In this document: in pieces, positions 5,990 through 14,343 of the stretch
How positions within the stretch are numbered: the stretch's first letter is position 1
Layout of the letters: each line of letters starts with the position of its first letter
Source: an uncultured Clostridia bacterium
GTDB taxonomy: Bacteria; Bacillota; Clostridia; Christensenellales; UBA1242
Length of the DNA: 19,368 nt
Reading direction: 5' to 3'
NCBI GenBank assembly: GCA_937907645.1
Contig: CALCWV010000063.1
Coordinates: 1-19,368 of the forward strand
Program-made: the position numbers and the translations under genes
The notes under the pieces: model-generated
What the model was told of the DNA's origin: nothing
The model's input: the letters and a program-made list of their open reading frames with translations, nothing else
Database searches by the model: none

Positions 5990-6472
5990 CTATTCTCCTC
6001 CTTCACTTGATTCAACAAATGTTATTAATCTGACCTTTTGTATCTTAAAAATCTTCCCATATTTGAATGAATCAACGGAGTATTTTATGTAGTAAGTTCC
6101 TACTTCTTCAGCATAAAATTCATTGCCATCAGATAGCAAATTCGTGTCATATTCCACGTTTTCGCTTATATCTTTCCCAAATTCAATTATCTTCACGCCC
6201 TCGTCTATGTACTTTTCATCAAGAGTAAGAGTGACCTCTTCTTCCCCTAACATATCAAAGCAATCATGTGATGATGTTAGCAAAAATGTAAGATAACCGC
6301 CTAAGAGTCCTACTACAAAAAATACAACAATAACAAGCACCGCAATAGGTCCTGCTTTTTTCATTTTTCTTTCAACCTGCTTTGCACTTTTTTTAGATAC
6401 TTTTCCCTCTGACTGAGGAATGTTTAATTCTGCTTTTTGGGTAGTCTTCTTGGCAGTTTTTCTAGTAGCCAT
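5990..6472 (-). CDS. Membrane-anchored protein with Ig-like (DUF5011-type) outer domain
   Basis: A 160-residue protein of unknown function. Residues 1-40 are Lys/Thr/Ala rich and strongly basic (MATRKTAKKTTQKAE...), cytoplasmic by the positive-inside rule. A single membrane helix spans about 41-66 (AGPIAVLVIVVFFVVGLLGG). The outer part (about 70-154) has the strand pattern of a bacterial Ig-like DUF5011 repeat: EEEVTLTLDEKYIDEGVKII, then DISENVEY, then EEVGTYYIKYSV and KIQKVRLITFV. The gene ends in TAG one base before the ATG of the MBL gene, and its 3' end contains that gene's Shine-Dalgarno, so the two are translationally linked. AAGGAG precedes its own start and a promoter lies at 6497-6525. 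The Ig-like call is by eye; a sensing or scaffolding role for the MBL partner is inference. Confidence 0.78.
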   Translation of the reverse strand: MATRKTAKKTTQKAELNIPQSEGKVSKKSAKQVERKMKKAGPIAVLVIVVFFVVGLLGGYLTFLLTSSHDCFDMLGEEEVTLTLDEKYIDEGVKIIEFGKDISENVEYDTNLLSDGNEFYAEEVGTYYIKYSVDSFKYGKIFKIQKVRLITFVESSEGGE

Positions 6473-6496
6473 AATTTCTCCTTTTGTATATTTCTC

Positions 6497-6525
6497 ATTT
6501 TAACACTTTTACTCAAGATTGTAAA
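6497..6525 (-). promoter_or_regulatory. Promoter of the Ig-like/MBL operon
   Basis: On the minus strand TTTACA (6520-6525), 17 bases, TAAAAT (6497-6502), with TGT before the -10 (extended -10). It lies about 25 bases before the ATG at 6472 and between that gene and the rel terminator. Confidence 0.72.
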
Positions 6526-6544
6526 TTGTTTTATCTGTTTAAGT

Positions 6545-6570
6545 AAAAAAGCCGTGTAACGCGACTTTTT
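6545..6570 (-). terminator. Terminator of rel
   Basis: On the minus strand AAAAAGTCG pairs with CGGCTTTTT (nine positions, one G-T) around a short loop, ending in a T run. The rel stop codon (6569-6571) is part of the A-rich 5' arm, as at the MBL terminator. Confidence 0.82.
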
Positions 6571-8716
6571 ATCTTTCTATATCATAAACTTCTGGAAGCG
6601 TTCGAAGTTTGTTTATGAATTCAGTGAGCTGCTGTGTTCCCTTAACTTCTATTCCAAAAGTATACACGGCCTCGCCATTCTTAGTCTTGTCTGAGTAGAT
6701 ATAGCTAATGCTAATCTTGTTTTCAACAAGCTTATTTGAAATGGACGCTAATGTCGAAGAACTGTTTTTTGCAATAATCTTTATCACAGCCACATAGGTG
6801 CTGTCGCTTCCCCTATCACCCCAGTTAATATCCATTAAACGATCTTGTTCAAGAGTTTGAACAACTGGGCAATCCGCCCTGTGAATTGTAACTCCTCTAC
6901 CTCTTGAAATATATCCAACGATCTTATCGCCTGGAACTGGATTGCAACATTTCCCGAGTTTAGTCATGATGCCGTCTAGGCCTGAGAGTTCAGCCACCTT
7001 GGCTCTTCTGTCCCCAGTGTATTCCTTTGCAACTTTGACCTCTTCCTTTTTTGTTGCCTTTTCATAAATTGAAATAAGTCTATTTATTACTTTTTCGCTG
7101 GCAAGACTTCCGTGCCCCAGCGCTGCATAGACTTCATCCATGTTTGTCAAACAATTTTTATCGAAGAACTGGTCTAAAAGCCCGTCTTCAAGTAAACTTG
7201 ACAAAACATATCCCTTTGTCTTTGCCGCTTGATCCAAAATGAGCTTTCCTTTCTTGATATTTTCATCCCTCATTTCTTTCTTGAAAAAGGCATTTATTTT
7301 CTCTTTACTCGAGCTCATTTTTACAATCTTGAGCCAGTCCTTGGATGGACCTTTTGATGTCGAAGATGTAATTATTTCCACCACATCCGCAGTCTTAAGT
7401 GGAGAATCAAGTGGCACCATTTTGCCATTAACTTTTGCTCCAACACACCTGTTTCCAACACCTGAATGAATTGCATAAGCAAGGTCAATCGGAATTGATC
7501 CCTCCGCCAGCTCGATCACATTAAGTTTTGGCGTGAAAACAAAGATTTTGTTCGCATAGAAACCGCTTTTAATAATTTCCATGAACTCTTCTGCATTGTC
7601 CTCTTTCTTATCTTCAGAATTTTTCTTAAGCTCTAGCATTTTTTGATTGCTTTCAAAACCCGATGCAAGTTTGCTTCCCACTTCCTTATATATCCAGTGA
7701 GCAGCGAGTCCATATTCACAGTAATTGTGCATTTCTTCCGTTCTTATCTGAACTTCAAAAGGAATTTCCCCTTCATCTGTAGGATACAAAACAGTTGTGT
7801 GGAGTGATCTATAAAAATTCTCCTTAGGATGAGCGATATAGTCCTTAAATCTTCCGTCAACAGGCTTCCACTTGTTTACGATTGCTCCAAGCATTGTGTA
7901 ACAATCCTTAACTTCGTCCACAATAACCCTATGAGCAACTATATCAAAAATAGCACCCTTTCCCTTTTTCTGTTGTTTTTTGAAGATACTAAAATTACTT
8001 TTAATTCTGCTTTGAACACGAATTTTCTCGATGTTATGTTCTTTTGCTAACTCTTTAATTGTATCGCTAATCTCAACAATTATCTTTTCTCTCTTCTTGT
8101 AGTTTTCTTCCATGAACTTTTGTGTTGCCAAATATTCATCTGGGAAAATATACATAAAACACAAGTTCTCAAGTTCTCTCTTAAATTTGCTCATTCCTAA
8201 ACGTTCAGCTGTAGGAACAAATAAATCCAAAGTTTCTTGGGCAATTTTTATTTGTTTAACTCTATCTTTGACCCCTAAATTCCTCATATTGTCGAGGCGG
8301 TCGGCAAGCTTAACGAAGGCAACTCTTGCGTCCTTGCTTACGGACAAAAACATTTTTCTAAGTATTTCATTTTCATCCGGATTATTCAGCCTTGCCTGTT
8401 TGATTAGCTCAATTTTTGATGTTCCAACAACAATGTTTGCAATTTCATCTCCAAAGCGAGCAGAAATTTCTTTTTCCGGACAATCTGTATCCTCCAAGCA
8501 GTCATGCAAAAATCCACTGACAACTGAAGGTACGTCAGCGTTCATATCTACTAAGATTTTTGCAGTTTGATAGGGATGGACGATATATTCCTTCCCGTCA
8601 TCTCTTTTTTGTCCTTTGTGTTTTTCACTTGCAAAATTAAAAGCATCTATGATGATATTTGCTCCATCACCATAAGTTTCTTTTATCTTTTCCAAAAAAT
8701 CCTGTTCAAGCTCCAT
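6569..8716 (-). CDS. rel: Bifunctional (p)ppGpp synthetase/hydrolase (Rel/SpoT family)
   Basis: Makes and degrades the stringent-response alarmone (p)ppGpp, acting with ribosomes under amino acid starvation. The 715 residues have the full long-RSH layout. The HD hydrolase (about 25-200) has VHP (H47), HDCLED (71-76) and KLADRLDNMR (136-145). The synthetase (about 235-345) has SRIKSNFSIFKK, GRFKDYIAHPKENFYRSLHT (the RxKD form typical of bifunctional enzymes) and EVQIRTEEMH. TGS is about 390-450, the zinc-finger region has GKCCNPVPGD (588-597) with HRADC, and ACT is about 640-715. Oddities: ADRLDNMR where the family usually has ADRLHNMR, and SRIKS where GRPKH is usual. AGGAG lies six bases before the ATG. 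The gene follows xfp by 58 bases, with its own extended -10 promoter and a strong terminator. Confidence 0.95.
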   Translation of the reverse strand: MELEQDFLEKIKETYGDGANIIIDAFNFASEKHKGQKRDDGKEYIVHPYQTAKILVDMNADVPSVVSGFLHDCLEDTDCPEKEISARFGDEIANIVVGTSKIELIKQARLNNPDENEILRKMFLSVSKDARVAFVKLADRLDNMRNLGVKDRVKQIKIAQETLDLFVPTAERLGMSKFKRELENLCFMYIFPDEYLATQKFMEENYKKREKIIVEISDTIKELAKEHNIEKIRVQSRIKSNFSIFKKQQKKGKGAIFDIVAHRVIVDEVKDCYTMLGAIVNKWKPVDGRFKDYIAHPKENFYRSLHTTVLYPTDEGEIPFEVQIRTEEMHNYCEYGLAAHWIYKEVGSKLASGFESNQKMLELKKNSEDKKEDNAEEFMEIIKSGFYANKIFVFTPKLNVIELAEGSIPIDLAYAIHSGVGNRCVGAKVNGKMVPLDSPLKTADVVEIITSSTSKGPSKDWLKIVKMSSSKEKINAFFKKEMRDENIKKGKLILDQAAKTKGYVLSSLLEDGLLDQFFDKNCLTNMDEVYAALGHGSLASEKVINRLISIYEKATKKEEVKVAKEYTGDRRAKVAELSGLDGIMTKLGKCCNPVPGDKIVGYISRGRGVTIHRADCPVVQTLEQDRLMDINWGDRGSDSTYVAVIKIIAKNSSSTLASISNKLVENKISISYIYSDKTKNGEAVYTFGIEVKGTQQLTEFINKLRTLPEVYDIER

Positions 8717-8739
8717 CTAGCACTCCTAATCTCTCTTGT

Positions 8740-8768
8740 ATTTTACCATGAATTACAAAAAATTTAAA
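8740..8768 (-). promoter_or_regulatory. Candidate promoter of rel
   Basis: On the minus strand TTTAAA (8763-8768), 17 bases, TAAAAT (8740-8745), with TGG before the -10 (extended -10). It lies in the short gap after the xfp stop; no terminator for xfp is visible, so rel may also be read from xfp. Confidence 0.6.
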
Positions 8769-8774
8769 GATATT

Positions 8775-11117
8775 TTACCATTTCCAGTCTACGATTTCTG
8801 GCATATCTTGCCCATACTCTCTGATATATGCACTGTGTTTTTCCAAAAGCTTGTTCATATCTCTTTGAATCTTTGCCCTTGTTTTTTCATCAATATCTAA
8901 GTATTTTATAGCAAGCAAAACGAGATCATATCTATCAATCTTGTTTTGAACTCTCATGTCAAATGGAGTCGTGATTGTTCCTTCTTCGAAATATCCCCTA
9001 ACATGAATATTTTGATTCTTTCTGTTGTAAGTCAACTGGTGAATCAACTGACCATATCCATGGAAGTTGAAGATTATAGGCTTATCTGTTGTAAATAACT
9101 CATTATATTCTTCATCTGACAAACCATGTACATGTCTGTCTTTTGATACAAGCTTCATAAGGTCAACCACGTTTATAAATCTCACATTGAGCTTTGGAAG
9201 ATATTTTTTCAACAATTTCACGCAAGCAAGAGCCTCAAGCGTTGGTGTATCCCCGCTGCAAGCTATAACAATATCAGGATTATTTCTGTCGCCAAGGCAC
9301 GCCCAATCCCAAACGCTAACTCCTTTCTTGCAATGTTCAACAGCTTCATTCATTGGGAGCCACTGATAACTTGGATGTTTTGATGCAACGATTGTGTTAA
9401 TATAGTTCTTTGTTTTTAAGCAGTGATCTACACAACTTAGCAAGCAGTTTGCATCCGGTGGAAGATAAATTCTAACGATGTCAGGTTTTTTATTATTTAA
9501 GTGATCCAAGAATCCAGTGTCTTGGTGTGTATATCCGTTATGATCTTGTTGCCAAGCATTACTTGTCAAGATAAGATTTAATGATGAAATAGGTGCTCTC
9601 CAATCGATTTGATTACATATCTTAAGCCACTTTGCATGCTGTCCTATCATGCTGTCAACAGTTCTTATAAATGCTTCATAGCTATGGAATAGTCCGTGTC
9701 TGCCCGTCAAAAGATATCCTTCAAGCCAGCCTTCACACATATGCTCTGAAAGATAAGAGTCCATGATTCTGCCGTCAATAGCAAGTTTCTCATCGTTTGG
9801 AATTATCTTTCCATTGAAATCCCTGTTTTCTTTTTCGAACATTCTATATAGTCTATTGCTCATCGCTTCGTCCGGACTGAACACTCTAAAATTATTTCTA
9901 TTTAGAGCATAGACATCACGCAAATATCCACTTAACTCAAGCATATCCTGCGTTTTTACTTCCCCGTGCTTCTTAAACTGCACAGCATATTTTGTTAAAT
10001 CTGGGCACTTAAGTTCTTGCAATAATCGTCCTCCATTTGCATGAGGATTAGCACTTATTCTGTGATCACCCTTAGGAAGAATTTCTGCTATTTCTTTTTT
10101 AAGCTTATAGTTTTCAAAAAGCTCTTCTGGCTTGTAGCTCTTAAGCCAGTTTTCTAAAATCTCAACGTGCTCTGGCTTTGACATATTGACAGGAACTTGA
10201 TGTGCTCTAAATGTTCCTTCGATCTGCATCCCGTCAACAACCTTTGGACATCCCCAACCCTTCGGAGTTCTCAAAACAATCATAGGCCACTTTGGTCTTT
10301 CAGTGACACCTTTTTCTCTCGCAAGTTTCCATATATTTTTGATTTTCTCAATGCAACTATCCATTGTCTTTGCCATTAGGATATGCATTTTCTTTGGGTC
10401 ATCCCCTTCGACAAAGTGAGGCTCATAACCATATCCCTCAAGAAGTTTTGTAAGTTCCTCTTTGGAAATTCTGCTAAGCACTGTTGGATTGCTAATTTTG
10501 TATCCGTTAAGGTGCAAAACTGGAAGGACAGCACCATCTCTTTGTGGATCGATAAATTTGTTACTATGCCAAGAAGTTGCAAGAGGTCCTGTTTCAGCTT
10601 CTCCGTCCCCGACAATTGTTGTCACGATAAGATTAGGATTATCAAAGGCAGCTCCATATGCGTGAGCTAAGCTATATCCAAGCTCCCCACCTTCGTGAAT
10701 ACTTCCCGGAACTTCTGGAGCTACGTGGCTGCTGATTCCGCCTGGGAAAGAGAATCTTTTGAAAAGTCTTGTCATCCCTTCCTTGTTTTGCGAAATTTCA
10801 GGATAAAATTCGCTGTATGTTCCCTCTAAATATGAGTTCGCAACGAAAAAGTTTCCTCCATGCCCTGGGCCAGAGATCAAAATCATATCTAAGTTGTATT
10901 TGTTTATAACTCTATCGCAATGTGCATAGACAAAGTTTTGTCCAGGGACAGTTCCCCAGTGTCCAACAATCTTTGTCTTTACATCACTACGTTTTAATTT
11001 TCTTTTAAGTAGTGGATTGTCAAGCAAATATAGCTGCGCTGCAGATATATAGTTTGCCGCTCTAAAATATTTATCTAAAAGTTCGAAATATCTTTTGTTT
11101 GAAAAATTGTCTTTCAT
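8775..11117 (-). CDS. xfp: Phosphoketolase (xylulose-5-P/fructose-6-P)
   Basis: A thiamine diphosphate enzyme that splits xylulose-5-phosphate (and often fructose-6-phosphate) with phosphate into acetyl phosphate plus glyceraldehyde-3-P (or erythrose-4-P); cytoplasmic. The 780 residues are close to the usual 790-820. Family motifs: GHWGTVPGQNF (52-62), ISGPGHGGN (81-89), FPGGISSH (124-131), GSIHEGGELGYSL (138-150), TIVGDGEAETGPLATSWHSN (167-186, ThDP/Mg-binding GDGEAETG), GRHGLFHSYEAF, TSNAWQQDHNGYTHQDTGFL and YLPPDANCLLS. Together these are diagnostic. Whether it prefers X5P only or both substrates cannot be told from sequence by eye. GAGGGG precedes the start; an extended -10 lies at 11136-11144. 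Acetyl phosphate can feed ATP formation through acetate kinase, which is not in this window. Confidence 0.97.
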   Translation of the reverse strand: MKDNFSNKRYFELLDKYFRAANYISAAQLYLLDNPLLKRKLKRSDVKTKIVGHWGTVPGQNFVYAHCDRVINKYNLDMILISGPGHGGNFFVANSYLEGTYSEFYPEISQNKEGMTRLFKRFSFPGGISSHVAPEVPGSIHEGGELGYSLAHAYGAAFDNPNLIVTTIVGDGEAETGPLATSWHSNKFIDPQRDGAVLPVLHLNGYKISNPTVLSRISKEELTKLLEGYGYEPHFVEGDDPKKMHILMAKTMDSCIEKIKNIWKLAREKGVTERPKWPMIVLRTPKGWGCPKVVDGMQIEGTFRAHQVPVNMSKPEHVEILENWLKSYKPEELFENYKLKKEIAEILPKGDHRISANPHANGGRLLQELKCPDLTKYAVQFKKHGEVKTQDMLELSGYLRDVYALNRNNFRVFSPDEAMSNRLYRMFEKENRDFNGKIIPNDEKLAIDGRIMDSYLSEHMCEGWLEGYLLTGRHGLFHSYEAFIRTVDSMIGQHAKWLKICNQIDWRAPISSLNLILTSNAWQQDHNGYTHQDTGFLDHLNNKKPDIVRIYLPPDANCLLSCVDHCLKTKNYINTIVASKHPSYQWLPMNEAVEHCKKGVSVWDWACLGDRNNPDIVIACSGDTPTLEALACVKLLKKYLPKLNVRFINVVDLMKLVSKDRHVHGLSDEEYNELFTTDKPIIFNFHGYGQLIHQLTYNRKNQNIHVRGYFEEGTITTPFDMRVQNKIDRYDLVLLAIKYLDIDEKTRAKIQRDMNKLLEKHSAYIREYGQDMPEIVDWKW

Positions 11118-11135
11118 CTTTCACCCCTCAGACAT

Positions 11136-11144
11136 ATTTTACCA
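11136..11144 (-). promoter_or_regulatory. Extended -10 promoter of xfp
   Basis: On the minus strand TGGTAAAAT, the same extended -10 as upstream of rel, lies about 20 bases before the xfp ATG. The -35 region is poor (TTTGTT), which an extended -10 can compensate for. No hairpin terminator is seen between the glmS stop (11182) and here on either strand. Confidence 0.5.
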
Positions 11145-11181
11145 CAAATTTTTATATTAACAAAACAAGCAGCGAATTTTT

Positions 11182-12960
11182 TTACTCTACTGTGACACTT
11201 TTTGCTAAATTTCTTGGCTGATCGGGATTAAGATTTCGAGCTATGCAGTTGAAATATGCTAAGTACTGGGCAAAGACCGTGAAAACTAGGGGCATAGTCT
11301 CACTTGAAAGTCCTCTGCAATTTAAGAAATATGACTCCACTTTATCAGATGTTTTTACTAACCCTTGAAAGGCGGATATAACTAAGACTTTCCCTTTTCT
11401 TGATGTTATTTCATGAACACCATTTAATACTTTTTTGCCAAGCTTTTTGCTTGATAGAAATATAAGGCTCTTCGAACAGTCGTCAATCACTGCAAGTGAT
11501 CCGTGCTTAAGTTCTCCAATTGGACAGCACTGCGAATTAATATATGTTATTTCCTTAAATTTCAGCGAAGCCTCAAGCGATGTTATATAGTCCTTACCTT
11601 TCCCTAGAAAAAATACTTTTTCGCAGCATATGCTTATATTTTGAATTTCTTCCTCATTTAAATCGGAAATTTTTTCAGCGGCAACAAGAAGTTTATCTTT
11701 CTCCTTTTCAAAATCGATTTCTTCTCCTAAAAGCTTTTTAAAATATTTTGTTAAGATATAGAAAACAGCAACTTGGCAAGAATATGCCTTGGTCGAGGCA
11801 ACTGCAATTTCAGGTCCCGCATAGATCGGAAGCACAACGCTTGAAAGCTTTGCCATTGAGCTTTCTAGTACGTTCGTTAAAACGATAGTTTTTGCTCCCC
11901 TTCGCCTCACCATTTTTAAACACTCAATCGTGTCCGCAGTCTCTCCACTTTGGCTTACAAAAATAAATAAATCATCCTTATTAATAACCTGCCTTGAGGA
12001 TTTATATTCACTTGCAAGATAAGCTTCAGATTCGATCCTTAAATTCTTTCTAAAATAATATGCTCCCATAAGGCCAGAATGATATGCCGATCCGCAGCCA
12101 ATTATTTTTATAAACTTAACAGAGCTAAGTATGTTTTTCTTGAATATCTTTTCTAAGTAGTCTTCTGTGTATTTCTCACAAATCTTATTTATTCTCTCTG
12201 GAGTTTCTTTAATTTCCTTTAACATAAAATGCTCATATTTGCCTTTATTTCCAAGCTCCTCTTTATTTTTAAATATATATTTTTTAGGCGAAATAAGTTT
12301 TAAATTTGCATCATATACTGCAATTTTGTCTTTTTCTATAAATCCGATATTGTTGTCATACATTGAAAAATATTCTTTACTTGGAAAACAAATTGGGTCG
12401 CTTGATATTAACTTTCCACTTTCACTATCGCAGAAATATATAGGACTTTTTCTCTTCGCAATATAAATTCTATTTTCCTCATTTCTGTTCAAGATAAGGA
12501 ACGCCCAGCTGCCCTTTAGTTCGCTGCACACATCCCTAATTTTTTCTAAGCTACTCCCCGCAATTTTTTTCTCAAGAAGATTCGCAACAATCTCAGAATC
12601 TGTGTTACCCAAAGTTTCAATTTTATATCTCTGCTTTAACTCTTCCGCATTCTCAATAATACCATTATGTATTAAAATCCACTCTCCGCTTTGGGAAATA
12701 ACAGGATGCGTATTTTCCAAAATAACCGCTCCATTTGTAGCCCAGCGTGTATGCCCAATTCCGCACGAAAATTTTTCAGAGAGATTTAATTTTGTCTTTA
12801 ACCTATCCATATTTCCAACGGACTTCACACATTTAAAATTTTTTCCATTGAAAAAAGCAAGCCCTGACGAGTCATATCCCCTATATTCTAATTTTTTTAA
12901 GCCATAAAAAAGCGTGGAAATTTCATTCTCTTTTCCTATGTATCCTACTATGCCGCACAT
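11182..12960 (-). CDS. glmS: Glutamine-fructose-6-phosphate aminotransferase (isomerizing)
   Basis: Converts fructose-6-P and glutamine to glucosamine-6-P, the first committed step of UDP-GlcNAc synthesis. 592 residues. Mature Cys2 (MCGIVGYIG) is the glutaminase nucleophile, followed by LEYRGYDSSG, GHTRWATNG (69-77), IHNGIIEN (97-104) and GNTDSE (118-123). Two SIS isomerase domains follow, with GCGSAYHSG, SQSGETADT and AGPEIAVASTKAY, then LEASLKFKEITYI with GELKHGSLAVI, and the classical C terminus PRNLAKSVTVE. Unusual: TRWATNG where GlmS normally has TRWATHG, HPV for HPH, and HGSLAVI for HGPLALI, so the protein is fairly divergent. The ATG is one base after the glmM stop; GGAG lies inside the end of glmM. 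No glmS ribozyme can fit between them. The Cys2 nucleophile and C terminus make the call safe. Confidence 0.95.
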   Translation of the reverse strand: MCGIVGYIGKENEISTLFYGLKKLEYRGYDSSGLAFFNGKNFKCVKSVGNMDRLKTKLNLSEKFSCGIGHTRWATNGAVILENTHPVISQSGEWILIHNGIIENAEELKQRYKIETLGNTDSEIVANLLEKKIAGSSLEKIRDVCSELKGSWAFLILNRNEENRIYIAKRKSPIYFCDSESGKLISSDPICFPSKEYFSMYDNNIGFIEKDKIAVYDANLKLISPKKYIFKNKEELGNKGKYEHFMLKEIKETPERINKICEKYTEDYLEKIFKKNILSSVKFIKIIGCGSAYHSGLMGAYYFRKNLRIESEAYLASEYKSSRQVINKDDLFIFVSQSGETADTIECLKMVRRRGAKTIVLTNVLESSMAKLSSVVLPIYAGPEIAVASTKAYSCQVAVFYILTKYFKKLLGEEIDFEKEKDKLLVAAEKISDLNEEEIQNISICCEKVFFLGKGKDYITSLEASLKFKEITYINSQCCPIGELKHGSLAVIDDCSKSLIFLSSKKLGKKVLNGVHEITSRKGKVLVISAFQGLVKTSDKVESYFLNCRGLSSETMPLVFTVFAQYLAYFNCIARNLNPDQPRNLAKSVTVE

Positions 12961-12961
12961 G

Positions 12962-14269
12962 TTATTTCTCCAATTTAGTAATCAAGTTTGAAAGTCCTGT
13001 AAAAACATCTTTCCCCATCTTTTCATCACTACTTTCAACAAGCAACCTAAGTTTATCTTCCGTGCCACTTGCTCGCAGCAAAATTCTTCCATTATCCTTT
13101 AAAATTTTTCTGCAATTTTCTAAAAAAATGAGTATATGCTTGTTTTTCAAACTTTCTTCTTTATTTTTAACTTTAAAGTCTTGTTTAAGCTGAAAAAACG
13201 GCTCTATTTTGGATATTTGCGATAAAGACGTAAACTTAATCGATAAAATATTTAAAAGCATTAATCCTGCCCAAATTCCGTCTCCGCTTGTAGCGTTGTC
13301 GCCAAAAATCAGATGTCCACACTGCTCTCCGCCAAAGGAATATCCCTCCCTTAGTCTTTCTGCGACATATTTATCTCCGACTTTAGTTCTAATGACTCTT
13401 ATATCTTCTTTTTCAAGTGCTTTATCAAGTCCCATGTTGCTCATTTCAGTAACGACGATTGTATTTTCTCGAAGCATATTCTGCGATTTTAAAAACTTGG
13501 CAAATAAATATATTAAATTATCTCCGTCAAAAATCTCACCATTCTCGTCAATAACAATAAGTCTATCAGCATCGCCATCAAATGCAAGCCCGATGTCCGC
13601 TTTGACCTGTTTTACTTTCTCAGCGAGTTTTTCTGGATGTAGAGCTCCGCACTTTTCATTAATTTTTAATCCATCTTTGCCAGTATTAATTGCGACTACT
13701 TCAGCTCCAAGACTTCTAAAAACTTCGGGAGCAATTTTTCCACTCGCTCCATTTGCGCAATCCAAAACTATCTTAAATCTGTCAAGTCTGCAAGAAGGAT
13801 CAGCGAGATATCTCTCATATTTTTTTACGCTCTTATTTTCTTGCAAATATTTTCCCGTTTTGTCAAACTTTCGATATTTCACTTTGAACAGTTCTCTCTC
13901 GATTTCAAGTTCGTCGGCTTCGCTAATTTTATTTCCAAATCTATCGAAGATTTTAATTCCGTTATATTCCGCAGAATTATGTGATGCAGTTATCATAATC
14001 CCATAATTGTAGTTCCCACTCTTTGTTAAATATGCAACGCCTGGGGTCGTGATTATTCCCACATTTGTGACTTCCCCTCCGCCCGCCATAACTCCACAAG
14101 CAAGGCTGTAGCAAATTAATTTTCCACTAATTCTTGTATCTCTTCCAATTATTACTTTTATATCACCATGTTTTCGAGTTAACGCGTTTCCAACTCTGAA
14201 AGCTAGCTCTGGAGAGAGAAATTCATAAGTTTTCCCTCTTATTCCGTCAGTCCCAAAATATTTCCCCAT
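12962..14269 (-). CDS. glmM: Phosphoglucosamine mutase
   Basis: Converts glucosamine-6-P to glucosamine-1-P, the step after GlmS. 435 residues, slightly below the usual 445-450. KYFGTDGIRG at the N terminus; GRDTRISG (42-49); the catalytic phosphoserine loop TASHNSAEYNGIK (94-106, S96); metal-binding DGDADR (231-236); sugar-binding GGEQCGHLIF (313-322); and phosphate-binding RASGTEDKLRLLVE (399-412), where RPSGTEP is more usual. The region between about 345 and 385 is shorter and more divergent than typical. GGAGG lies four bases before the ATG. It forms a tight operon with glmS (one-base gap), so substrate and product enzymes are co-expressed. The promoter is not clear in the 40 bases between the ATG and the upstream terminator. 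Confidence 0.95.
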   Translation of the reverse strand: MGKYFGTDGIRGKTYEFLSPELAFRVGNALTRKHGDIKVIIGRDTRISGKLICYSLACGVMAGGGEVTNVGIITTPGVAYLTKSGNYNYGIMITASHNSAEYNGIKIFDRFGNKISEADELEIERELFKVKYRKFDKTGKYLQENKSVKKYERYLADPSCRLDRFKIVLDCANGASGKIAPEVFRSLGAEVVAINTGKDGLKINEKCGALHPEKLAEKVKQVKADIGLAFDGDADRLIVIDENGEIFDGDNLIYLFAKFLKSQNMLRENTIVVTEMSNMGLDKALEKEDIRVIRTKVGDKYVAERLREGYSFGGEQCGHLIFGDNATSGDGIWAGLMLLNILSIKFTSLSQISKIEPFFQLKQDFKVKNKEESLKNKHILIFLENCRKILKDNGRILLRASGTEDKLRLLVESSDEKMGKDVFTGLSNLITKLEK

Positions 14270-14307
14270 TTTACCTCCATAGTTTCCTATAGTTATTTAT
14301 GAGGCGT

Positions 14308-14341
14308 AAAAAAAATGAGTGAAACTTTCACTCACTTTTTT
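14308..14341 (-). terminator. Terminator of the flavoprotein/ABC exporter operon
   Basis: TGAGTGAAA (14316-14324) and TTTCACTCA (14326-14334) form an inverted repeat flanked by runs of eight A and six T. On the minus strand it ends in eight T, just after the stop of the 685-residue ABC protein (14344). Symmetry makes it possibly bidirectional. Confidence 0.9.
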
Positions 14342-14343
14342 GT

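Noticed and set aside
3369..6018. Alternative genetic code with TAG or TGA read as sense
   Set aside because: TAG ends the genes at 5990-5992 and 18176-18178 and TGA ends the gene at 16398-16400, each right at the next gene's start. In-frame TAG/TGA occur only in one damaged gene and one split gene.
8112..8570. Plus-strand frame of 152 codons opposite rel
   Set aside because: Antisense shadow of the conserved HD domain coding region; low-complexity Ser/Leu composition.
11101..11181. Terminator between glmS and xfp
   Set aside because: There are T-rich stretches but no stable hairpin on either strand.
12958..12964. glmS ribozyme, common upstream of glmS in Bacillota
   Set aside because: glmS starts one base after glmM, so there is no leader to hold it. 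The short gap upstream of glmM (14270-14307) is also too small.
13209..14006. Long plus-strand frame of 265 codons opposite glmM
   Set aside because: It lies wholly inside a clearly coding glmM on the other strand, is Ser/Leu/Pro rich as expected for an antisense frame, and has no recognisable motif or supported ribosome site.
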